Source: Rhizophlyctis rosea (lineage: Eukaryota; Chytridiomycota; Chytridiomycetes; Rhizophlyctidales; Rhizophlyctidaceae). From it: 64,000 bases of DNA. The stretch is taken from positions 35,619-99,618 of the forward strand of contig JADGJC010000144.1 in assembly GCA_027596075.1 (NCBI GenBank). The letters run 5' to 3'. The notes below the pieces were generated by a model, which saw only the letters and a list, made by a program, of their open reading frames with translations, did no database searches and was not told where the DNA came from. This document shows positions 24,207 through 34,262 of the stretch, piece after piece. How positions within the stretch are numbered: the stretch's first letter is position 1; each line of letters opens with the position of its first letter. Made by a program: the position numbers and the translations under genes.

Positions 24207-24781
24207 TGTGTCTTTCCCTACTTTGCTTCCCGTTATTTTGAAAATGGAAAAACGATGTGGATAGCAAGTGTGTGAAAAAGTTGGAGGCTAAAATTACACC
24301 CTGGTCATCAAATGCGCAGCTGGCGTCTGAACGCTTTCAAAGTTGCAAGTGACTGTGCCACGATGGTCATCTGTGCGTTTTGTTCCCCCACCCATTGCAT
24401 TTGAAGTTTTTGATAGTCAACTTCTGAGTTCAGGGATCAGGTGTGTGTGCATGGCAGATGGCTTCCTTGCATGCCTCGGCGTGTGGCCACAAGGCCTAGA
24501 CCCGGTCATCAAGCTGCCCTGAGGATGGACTACTCCATGCGAGCCCATTGAACATTGAACAAAAGGGATGAAGCAAATCCCACCTATCCTAAGCTATTAT
24601 GGCGATCAGCTCGGAGTCACCCTGAAGTTGCGTCCAAGCTGAATATGATAAAGTGATATCTGGTCAAGCGATTAGGTCTAGGCAGATAGACTGCCTCAAC
24701 GCACATCAAGCAATGCTCATCATTCCCCAGCATGCGTATTTGTTATCTGACAAAACGCACCTATCTACATACCACGCAAAC
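24207..24781. other. Intergenic between ALKBH1 3' end and PI31 start
   Basis: Holds the PI31 promoter/leader (C-rich just upstream of the start) and the ALKBH1 3' flank. No gene, RNA or repeat recognised. Confidence 0.5.
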
Positions 24782-26049
24782 TCAAAACACCTGTCTGACA
24801 TTTACATTGATCCTAGACGTCTGCAAATAGTCAGCAAAGATCTTCCAGTCCGGATCGTCCTCATTCTCCACCTCGGTGAGATAAGCCGGCAACGTTCCTT
24901 CCAACAACCTCGGCACACCATGAAAAGCCCGCCGGGACGGTCCAGACATCACTAGTATGTCTCCACTGTCAAGTCTTAACGATATTGGCGGGTCATCACG
25001 TGAGGTAGTGCCTATCAGGTAGACACAGGAATGACCAATGCTGATAGGAGTGTTGTAAATATATGCTATTTGGCACAATCCGTGTCGAGGTTGAGCTTAC
25101 CTGAAACTGACTAAAGGAGCCTCTGTATTGACCTCACTCCGATCCTGATGAGCGGTCAATGATTTTTTCAATTGATAAAAATTGACAATGCCAGCCTCCG
25201 ACTTCCATTTCTCGATATCGTAATGGGTAATGAGCTGCACGGTTTTGATGATGGCGTTACATAGATCAGCGATTTCAGCGGGAAGTGGAGGGCGACGGTC
25301 GAGGTGGTATTCTGTTTATGAAGAAAATTATCCATGTTCAGCCCGACCATCACAGTACGCACGGCACGAGGAGCAATTGACATGCCTTTTGTTGACCAAT
25401 TGTATTGAAAGCCTAAAGATGCCCACCGCAGCTGATGGACGGCATCCAAGGGTGTTATAGGTTTGAGGAATGGCGTAGGGGATGTTGGTGGGTCTATCTT
25501 AACCTTGCCATTGGGTTCAGAAGATTCTGCCGCTTCATCATACCGTTCATCATCCGACGATGAATTGGCAAGACTGTCCGGGTCACGTCGTGCAAGGAGA
25601 AAGTCATCTGGATTTGAACTTTGTAACGTCTTCTCATGCACCCTCCATACGCCTTCATCTGGTATTACGAAATGCGTGTCGAGGTTTGTGACATTTGGTC
25701 GGGAGGTATATTCTCGTAGGCATTTTTTGGCGAGGAAGCGCTGAGCGGCGGGTGTAAAGGGGTTTGGTATGACTATTAGTCCTGGCACACTGCGGACAAG
25801 ATAGGCGGTGGTTTGAGCTGCTTTTGAGGAAGACAAGCCAAATGTAGACGAGAGGCTGCATATGTCCGTTGGACAGGTAATTGGTGTGAACTCGTCCTGC
25901 GGGTTCAGGATAGGGTGGAGGAGTGAAGCGAATAGTTCGTCGGGTAGGACTTTCCGCTTCCAAGTTCGTTCGACGATGCGGAAGGGCGTTTGGTTTGCCC
26001 ATGCCGGCGAGTCTGGTGGTAGCTGTACGAACTTCTTCTTTTTGCCCAT
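24782..26049 (-). CDS. ALKBH1: ALKBH1, Fe(II)/2-oxoglutarate nucleic acid demethylase
   Basis: Three exons: 26049-25386, 25311-25101, 25040-24782, giving 377 aa. ALKBH1 dioxygenases demethylate tRNA (and perhaps DNA) in nucleus and mitochondria. Seen: VPGLIVIPNPF, LRWASLGFQYNW, iron ligands H276-x-D278 in TAHQDRSE, distal ligand H332 in RRAFHGVP, and the 2-oxoglutarate arginines in RINVNVR (R368, R374) near the end. The 56-residue spacing between the first and last iron histidines and the 6-residue Arg spacing fit the family. The first intron appears to use a GC donor (AG|GCATGT at 25385); an in-frame GT alternative does not restore the NWSTKEYHLD reading. The gene is divergent from eS30 with only 268 bp between starts. 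Confidence 0.93.
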
Positions 26050-26317
26050 CCCTTCTTTGTTGATAAGGTAAGTAAGTAGATGTCTGGAAAGCTGGGACGA
26101 ATTTCACGGAGGAGGAAAGCAGGAAACATGTCCAGCCAAGCCACCGCACTCACCTGGTGGCAAAGTCTCCAAAAAGCGGCATAGTCACGTAATGACTCAC
26201 CATGACTGCCCCACTCCCACCCACTCTGGTCGGCCCATTCCATATTGGCATCCATCCACAGCACATTTGCCTTCCTCCCTCTCACACATCCACTTTCCAG
26301 CCATCCATTAACGAAAG
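26050..26317. promoter_or_regulatory. Shared divergent promoter region, ALKBH1 / eS30
   Basis: The 268 bp between the two start codons must carry both promoters and leaders. It is Pro/CCA-rich near the eS30 side with repeated CATCCA elements. No TATA box is obvious. Confidence 0.5.
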
Positions 26318-26845
26318 ATGGGGTATGTATCTAGCATCGCAATGCATCCATCCATCCATCATCATGCGCGTATATCCAGGGAGGAACTATTGCTAATTTA
26401 AACCATCTTTTTATCGTTATTTTTCGCGATGTTCTTGTTGGTAATGCAGTAAGGTATGTCAAAGGAAGTCTCATGCGGTCACAATGGCGAATGATGGAAT
26501 TAACATGCCTTGACAATTGCCAGGTTCACGGTTCCCTCGCCCGTGCCGGTAAGGTCAAGGGTCAAACCCCCAAGGTCGACAAGCAAGAGAAGAAGAAGAA
26601 GAGGACTGGTATGTCTATTTATTGATGCCCGCTCAACGCATTCGATTTTCTCAAATACTGTATCTTTGCAGGCCGCGCCAAGAAGAGGATCCTCTACAAC
26701 CGCCGCTTCGTCAACGCCGTCGCCTCTTTCGGCAAGCGGAGGGTAAGTTCACACATTTCACAATTGGAATACTGGAATTAGTTTATGGAGCTCACACGAA
26801 TATCATCCGCAGATGAACCCCTCCCCCAACTCTGACTCGAAATAA
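26318..26845 (+). CDS. RPS30: 40S ribosomal protein eS30, with a 4-nt microexon
   Basis: Five coding exons: 26318-26322 (ATGGG), 26450-26453 (TAAG), 26524-26608, 26672-26742, 26813-26845; total 198 nt, 65 aa. Joined, they give [19 protein letters not shown], the conserved eS30 start, then [20 protein letters not shown] and NPSPNSDSK. eS30 is a small basic protein of the 40S subunit; here there is no ubiquitin-like fusion at the N-terminus. The microexon is flanked by a good acceptor (ATGCAG) and donor (GTATGT), and is needed: without T-AAG the Gly2-Lys3 codons and the frame are lost. Introns are 127, 70, 63 and 70 nt. Confidence 0.93.
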
Positions 26846-27551
26846 ATAACCACATATTTCGCATCGCTCGTCTGTGCCATCAGTTGGGGATTTCCGGTCG
26901 CTGTCTCGTTTCGGTTGCTGGAAACCATTGTAGAATGTCGTGTTCAATGGATAGGAACCTATAATCCACCTACTTTGTTGGTTTTCGGATTGTGGAGTGT
27001 GCTCGTGGAGGTTTTGTCGAGGGGTGATGAGTTCGGTGCGGAGTTATGGGGTCGGAGTTGAGAGTCCGATGGGTTGGGAGACGGAATGTTGAAAATGGGA
27101 ATTATTGAGGATTCATTTGGGGGAGAACAGCCTGCGCACACGCTGTGTGGCGCCAGCCATTACAAGTGTGGACCGATGTCTCGGAATGGGTTTCGGACGG
27201 GAGGGAAGGACGTCCGGCGTGTCGTGAGAAGATGATGGACATTGATAACTTCATTGCGCAACGCCTTGCCTCACTGGATCAAATTACTTTACCTTCTCCT
27301 CACTTCACGAATATCAGGAACATTACAAGATGGCCCAATGCCCAATTCTTTCTAAATGTCGAATCCTTTCCAAAAACTCGCAAATCAAACCTCATATGAC
27401 TGAATCTACATATGAATTAATACTACCATCACTAATAGGTTTCGTTCATTCCACCAGCTAACTCCACATGCCGCAAAGTACCTAATACTGCACCAACATT
27501 TGATATCTTTCCCCGTCCCCCTCTCCCACCCTCCCCCAACCATCACCATCA
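26846..27551. other. Convergent 3' intergenic
   Basis: Lies between the 3' ends of eS30 and the double-psi barrel gene. The right 150 bases are strongly C/A-rich on +, continuing the skew of the adjacent exon end. No gene seen. Confidence 0.5.
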
Positions 27552-28467
27552 TCACTCAGCAATAACCCCCGTCCCAATAACCCAATCCCCATCCAAACCG
27601 CCAACCTCAAATACCCCATCCACTTCAACCCCCTCACACCCCACCACCCACCACCTCACATCGCTCAACACCCCAATCCAAAACGCCTCATCCCACCCGC
27701 CCACCAACTCCGCAAACGCCGTATGCGATATGTCGACGCCGTAGAGGCCTTGACACCCGGGACATTGGTCGACGATTTGGACTGTTGTTGTTGTGTTTAG
27801 GGGCGGGTAGGAGAGCGTGAGGCATTGGCCGCAGACGAGGGTCGGGGAGAGGGAGGTGTATTGGGCCGTGTTCTAGTAATGTGTGTTCGTAAAGTATATA
27901 AAAATCTTGCAGCAAAATGTTTCGCAAACACAGGGTCACACAGTCCTCACCAACGCAGCAAATTTATTAAAGTTTTTCGGAATAACAATCTGACCCGGCA
28001 ACGCATCATAACATGCGCCGTACCATCCACCATTGTCCGGTCCGATGGGTGGCGGGTCCGCACCGTTTTGTATTGTCTTGTCTGCAGCGCATACGTCCAT
28101 TCAAACACAGGAATGCGACAATACAACGAGCCACAAATCAGCAACGCCATCCCAATGAGAGAACAAGCGAACCCCCAAGATCCGCACACACACCCACCCA
28201 CCGAAACTCACATCCATCACCATAATATGTTACGCGTCCACTGAATGTTGTCTCTGTCCATGACGCAGGTGCAGGCTCTGTAGTTGGTGACGGTGGTGGT
28301 GAGGATAATGGTACCGGGGTTGGAGTTGGGATCGGAGTTGCAGACGTAGTGGCGACCTTGACGAAGGTCACTCCTCTTCCGGCGTGGGCAGGTACGGATC
28401 GCGTTGGAGGTGGTAGTAATAGGAGGAGTACGAGAAGTGAGGTGGGGAGAAGAGTGAAGGCGAACAT
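27552..28467 (-). CDS. Secreted expansin-like / RlpA-like double-psi beta-barrel protein
   Basis: Three exons: 28467-28212, 28081-27951, 27872-27552, giving 235 aa. A signal peptide (LLPTSLLVLLLLLPP) is followed by a Pro/Thr/Ser linker (about residues 40-72) and then a double-psi beta-barrel: FSGRVTYYGDG, DNGGWYGACYDALPGQIV, CGQCLTL, VQIVDQCPGC, and DISHTAFAELVGGWDEAFWIG. Such fungal proteins (expansin-like, cerato-platanin/loosenin relatives) bind or loosen wall polysaccharides; the wall role here is inference. The Asp in the VDQCPGC strand and the Cys set fit a folded domain. There is no C-terminal carbohydrate-binding module. Start is the only Met giving the signal peptide. Confidence 0.88.
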
Positions 28468-29069
28468 TGGTATTGATGGGGCAGCCCACCCACTCGTTTT
28501 ATCAGACGTATGTTCTGGTTTGTGGGTTTATATCATCGTTTGCATCAATGTAATGAAGGTCTTTGCGGAAATGTGAGTATCGCCCGGTTTAAGGTTTTAG
28601 GGCAATCCGGTGGAAGGATATTTTTGGGACTTGCATCTTTCACTGTGGCGGATAGGACCCTAAAAATTGACCAAGCCACATCCTTTCATCGTTCCCACTC
28701 TCAAAAACCTCAGGGCCAATTGCAAACTCATTCCCACCATGAAACCAAATCAAACCCAACCACAAAGCAACAAAACTTCCGATATAAAATCACTATATTC
28801 ACAGGTGGGAATCTCCCTCACAATAACCCGAAAGCAAAAGAACCGCACCGTGACCATAACTAAAAACTGTACAAAAGCGCTTTGGCGCTATACAAAAAAA
28901 CGTAAAACAAAAAAAACACAAACTGTGACAAAACAACCAATTCTAAAGCACTGCACCCAAACCCTATAAATACCGCCCGAAATCACCGCAGTAAAAACCA
29001 CGTACCCCTCCTCCCACCATCCCCCGTCCTCCACCAGATCCACGCTACCACTTCATTCCGCGCAATTCA
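28468..29069. other. Intergenic, promoter of barrel gene and 3' flank of HMG gene
   Basis: No coding frame of interest. 28860-28960 is A-rich with two nearby AGCGC/GGCGC elements. The right 100 bases are C-rich on +, continuing the exon-end skew of the HMG gene. Confidence 0.45.
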
Positions 29070-31288
29070 TCAAACCATCCCAGCCTTCTCCATCCTCTCC
29101 CTCTCCTCCTTCTCCCTCAAATACCGAATCTTATCCTGCTTAGCCCGATCATTATAAACCCTCCTCTCCTCCGGCCCCAACTCCTTCCACGCCGCCGATA
29201 TCTTCTGACTAATAACCCCAACCGTACACCCCGGAAACCTTGCCGTATACGCCGGCCTCACCTCCGCTAAATAATAAAGGAAACTCCCCGTGGGTTTCTT
29301 CACTCCGCCTTTATCCTTCTTCTTCTTTTTCTTGTCGTCTTTTTTGTTGGTGGTGCTGTTGGTGTTGGTGCTGCCTTTGCGGTTTTTGTCTCTTTTCGAG
29401 GAAGAGGGTGGGGAGCCGGCGGGTGAGATGGGAGAGGGGAGACCGGTGTGGTGGGAGGAGGGGGCGCCGTAGTGGTTGTCGGTAGGGTATCCCATTAGGT
29501 TGTCGAAGAGTCCGGGTTCGCCGAGGGTGAGGCGTTCTTCGGGGCTAGGATATGGTTGTGCTTTTCCAGGCTTGTTCTTCGATCCTTTATCTTTCTTCCC
29601 ATCGCCAACACCGTTGTTCTCCGTCGCCCGCTTCTTCTTCTTCGCCCGCAACGCCTTCATCCGCTCATACTCCTCTTTGAGCTGCTTGCTCTTCGTCACG
29701 TATCTCTGCTTCTCGTCCGGTCCCAGCCCGCGCCACTGCTCCCCAATCAATCGTGAGATGTCCGATACCGTGAACGAGGACTTTTGTCCCGCACCCGCCT
29801 GCATCTGTAACTGTTGCTGTAGCTGTGGTCGCATTTCTTGGTTGAACACAAGGAACGCGTTCATGGGCTTCTTCGTCTTGCCGTCAGCGCTGGCGGCGTC
29901 ATCGCTGTCATCGTCCACTTCATCCGAGTCATCATCGTCCGGCCCCTTCTTCCGCTTCCCGCTGCCGTCATCCTTCTTCTTCTCACCCTTGACACGGCCC
30001 CACACATACTCCGGATGCTCCTTGACGAACTCTGCCTTCATCTCCTTGGCCCGCTGCACGTACGAATCCTTCTCGATCGGATCCAGCCGCTTCCACTCAT
30101 CAGAGAGCAGCCGACTGACCGTTGCTGTGGTCATCGTAGGATCCATGCGCCGAAGTTCCTTGCCTCGCGTTTGGGAGAAAAGGAAGTAGGAGTTGACTGG
30201 TCGTTTGACTTTTTCGACCACGGGGGCAGCTGGTGTTTGCTGAGGTGGCGTTGCGGCGGGAGATGGCGTTAGCGTGTTGTTGGGAGGAGCAGGTGAGCTG
30301 ATGGACGAATTGAAGGATGCAGTTGGAATGTTGGATGGACGCGCTTGCTGTGGCATGGCGCGTCCGTGAAACGATACGTTGAAAGGGTCGGGATTGTGCG
30401 GATTGTAGCCGCCAGTCGCTTGATTGTTGAAGGAGTGATTTGAGACGAGTTGAGGGATTTGCGGCATGTAGGCATTGGGAGGCGATTGGTGGTGATTTTG
30501 CGGACTGACGCGGGGCATGTTGTATTGATGTTGCGGGTTTGTCGTTGGTGCATTTCTGGACTGAGCCGGTGATGTTGTCGCAGGAACATTATGCTGATGA
30601 TGTTGTTGATTAGGATAGTAATGCGATGGATCAGCTAGTGCGCGATTGGCAAATGGATCGGCTGACGGCTCGATGATGGACTCGATGGAACCCAGCAAAT
30701 CGTTCGAAATGTTGCCGGGACGTGCCAACGCTGATCCCCAAGCGGGATCCGTGCTGTTGGATAGGAAGTTATTGGGAAATGCGGGTCGTCCAGACGCTTG
30801 AGCGTTATTTGGCATAGGCGAAGCATGGGTGAGCGACGACAAGGGAGGGAAATTTCCGGTTTGGTTATTCATTGATCCCGCGAAAAGCGAAGACTGTTGA
30901 TGTTGCCCTTGTGCTTGGTTTGCGTATTGTTGCGGAAGTGTAGAAGCATTGGCTCCGGAGTTCATATCCGGCCATTTCGGATTGAGAGACTGACTGAAGA
31001 GACCGGATTGATGTTGCTGCTGTTGCTGTTGCTGATCTTGCGGAAAGTATTGCGGATACCTTCCTTGCGGCATGTTATTCGGTTGATGTGATGATTGCAT
31101 TGGAGGGAGTACCAGAGATGGTAATGAGCCATGGCCCGTCATTGTGTAGGGTTGCTGGTATTGTGCGGTCTGAGGGCCTGTTGATTGATGCATGTTAGAG
31201 AGATGATGCTAGGTCAACCTGCTAAACATAACTCACCGGCGAAGCCGCCATATTGGGGATGCGACCCCATATGTTGATTTGAATGCAT
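29070..31288 (-). CDS. Triple HMG-box nuclear protein
   Basis: Two exons: 31288-31237 and 31177-29070 (59-nt intron), 719 aa. A later ATG at 31193 also opens the frame, but it lies inside an intron with a good GTGAGT donor, a CTAACAT branch-like site and an ACAG acceptor, so I prefer the upstream start. The first 330 residues are Gln/Asn/Pro-rich and probably disordered. HMG boxes follow at about 340-410 (VKRPVNSYFLFSQ), 453-535 (TKKPMNAFLVFNQ) and 640-710 (VKKPTGSFLYYLAE), each with the aromatic and W-K core, separated by acidic and Lys-rich linkers (a DDDSDEVDDDSDD type run precedes box 2). It likely bends DNA in nucleus or mitochondrion; no exact orthologue is claimed. Confidence 0.9.
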
Positions 31289-34262
31289 GTCCGCTTTCGA
31301 TGCAAGGTAATATGGTCACGTCAGACTGTATGGTTCACAGGAATGAAACATGAGTATGGTCCCCAATGGGTCTGCCATTCACAAAAACATCAAGCAGAGT
31401 TCCCCCCGCCGTTGAAGCTTCGCAACAGAAGCATGAAACTTTGTTTGTAAACATTGAGCGCCAGCGGCCATAACGACCCCCGCGTTTCCCGTCCTAAGTG
31501 CTTACTCCATACACGTACTCAAAGCACCCATGAACTCACCTTACACAATCGAGAAAATATCGGGACTGGTCGCGTTCGATGAAAGGGACAATCGCGATGA
31601 CGGTAACACGCCGGAGGCTGCCCTTGGTGAAGGTGATCGGAGGTGCACAGTGTCTAGCGGTCGTTGATGGTGTTGCAGGAGAAGATTGCACTGTAGCAAA
31701 GAGTGTATGCAGTGAGTAAAACTTGTCAATTGAGCAGTAGGCGATGGGATAGGCGCCACAAGATGGGCATTGATGGACCGATGGCTCAGAAATTGTTGAC
31801 TGTTGACAGCAGCAAGCAACAGTAGCCAGTAGCTTCCCCTCCCTACTGCACCACCCAGTTGCAAGTCACTTTGATGATGGCACTAATGCAACGTCTTTTC
31901 CCTCCGAGTAAATCGCTACAACCCGCATAGACAAGGGTCCTATTTACTCACAGTGTTTCGGGGAGTGTGGGAAATGAATGGGTCCCCCACTTGGGAATTC
32001 GCCGGCACCACAGACTGTTCAAAGACAATTGACAAGTGCACTCACAGCTTATTCTTGCTAGCACGGGACACAAGCTGCAACAACAAAACACGGGCGGTGT
32101 GTGTGTGTGTCTGCTGGGCAAGTGGTGAAGGACTGATGGACGATGTTGGGTTGGGATCGCGATTGACAGAGTTTGGGACTACACAGCAGAGTGTGGCAGC
32201 ACGCAGTAGCAAGCAGTAAGAGCGCAGTGATGAAACAATAAAAAGGACCGACAGCAAGTTGGGGGTGAATTTGGGTGATTGGGATCTGGAACCCCTGTGT
32301 CTTTCCCAAACAATTGAACGCAGGAACGGGAATGATGGCGGCGCTAGTGAATGTTGGAGTTGGGTGTTAGGGGCGATAAAACGTACACACCAACTTGCAG
32401 AGCAGTTTGAAAGTTGAAACTGGATGGACAAATTGCAATGATGATGATGGATGATGGGAAAAGGGGGGGGGCGTGGGCTGGTTCTTTCTTTCACATGGAG
32501 GGGGGCATGGGGCCATCCCAGAGTCTTTGAACATTCTGGGGGTTGGTCTCAATGGGTCCACTCATTTGTCCAGCAGGACCCGTGCTCAGCCGTGTATCAC
32601 CGTGTGTTACCCAATTTGTGGCGCATGGCATGAAAATGGCAAATGTTGCTGAGCACCGCCAATTTGATTGGTGGGACAATCCGTGACTATCACCCGGAAA
32701 TGGGTGAATCCTCCATTCACCTCATCAATGGCATTGTCAAACCGAGTATGCGGATCAAGCACAACCTGTGTTTCGGATCCCGGAATCTTAATCCAAATTT
32801 TGTTGTTTGACATCATGTGTGACAGGGGGCGATCACAAGCCTGGGCTTGTCGTTCCGTTCGATGTGGTTCATGATGACACATCACACACCACACTTTGCT
32901 TACGTCAACACAACCCAGGACCCCAGGGCTCCGGGTCGGAGGGAAAGTGACTTGAGAATCTCCCCAACACTAACACCGAAAATGTTCGCAATCTCATCAC
33001 TACTGGACGAAAGCACTAGTAAATGCATCAAAGGTCTGAATACATACACATAACAAACGAACCAAGCTGAGAAGTCTTTGCATGGTACAAAGCTGTTTGG
33101 TATGGCGATATAGTCAATGTTGAATGTGCTTATAAAGAGTGAATGCGTACCTATAATTGGTGTGCACAACAGGACTGTTTCGACTATCTAGACTCATACA
33201 TTCTGCACAGTAAGCGCTTTATCTGTACAAGACGGAAGAGATGGACTGAGCGTCAACGGCCGCACTTGAACGGTATGCATTCCGACATCCAAAATGATGC
33301 TGTGGATGGAGACATGGTGTCAGTCTGACCGAATGGGATCAGCAGCCCCACTTTCTTACAGCTCATGCAAGAGGAATGCAATGATCATGCCCATCGCTTC
33401 TATGCTGCAATTGCATTCGTCAGAATCCGGGGACCTAAATTCAACAGAAGCAACCAACTGGTTGTTCGTCTGTTCGTGGCTGTGGTCAGTGACATCGCGT
33501 CCGGTTGAACGCGTTGGTTCTGTGCACAGAACTCCGCACAACTCGATTCGGGCCCGGTCTCGCCCCAGCCACAGAAGCCCATCTCGTTCGGCCGCCCACT
33601 CAATCACAATTCGGGCCAAAACACCAAAAACAGTCAGTAAAAGTCCCTCCCTTTGTTTCGCACGTTTCTTTGAACTCTTTTTAGTGAACTCAGTTGAAGA
33701 CCGAAGACCAAACCGCACAATATATCTTCGTGCCTAATCGTACGTTTCTGTGCACATATATGCCGCAATCAGTATGCTGACCTGTACCTCCAAACCTTGT
33801 TTAGGTGTTTACTCATATTTTGGCAACGAGCTTCCCGCGCGAAACCACTTTTCTTTCTTGTTAGCTGTACGATACTTCCTAATTTAGCGCTCAAGCCGCT
33901 ACCAACCCTGTTGCTCCCTTCGTCCGCAGCAGCAGAGAACTTGAGACTTCCGCCGGGCACTCTAGCCAGACCCCATTGCAATTTGCACCCAAAAACCTTG
34001 GCCACTCGCCGGCCAAGATAAAGACAAACACCGAAAATTTCAAACCCGTGGAACCGTTGGAAAAGAGGGGACCAAACGCGGAACGTGGTATGTTGGGATT
34101 AGGGTGGTTGCAGGAAAGCACATCCTTTGCAACTTGACGCGATGAATCCCACTCCGCACTGATGAGAGTGTGGCGTTTGTTTACTATCAAAAACTCAAAT
34201 GAAATCAACCTCCCCTCTCGGTATTCCCACAGGTGATCCAAACCACCACACCCACGTCCAGA
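31289..34262. other. 3 kb intergenic, no supported gene
   Basis: Divergent space between the HMG gene and the BAR-SH3 gene. Open frames on both strands (for example - 31864-31541, + 33294-33737) have no family marks. A short GT microsatellite lies at about 32095-32110. The right end (34200-34262) is C/A-rich and may be leader or an upstream exon of the BAR-SH3 gene, with a possible acceptor CACAG at 34232. Confidence 0.45.

Noticed and set aside
31178..31193. ATG at 31193 as start of the HMG-box protein
   Set aside because: It lies within a well-formed 59-nt intron; the upstream ATG at 31288 gives a continuous Gln/Tyr-rich N-terminus.
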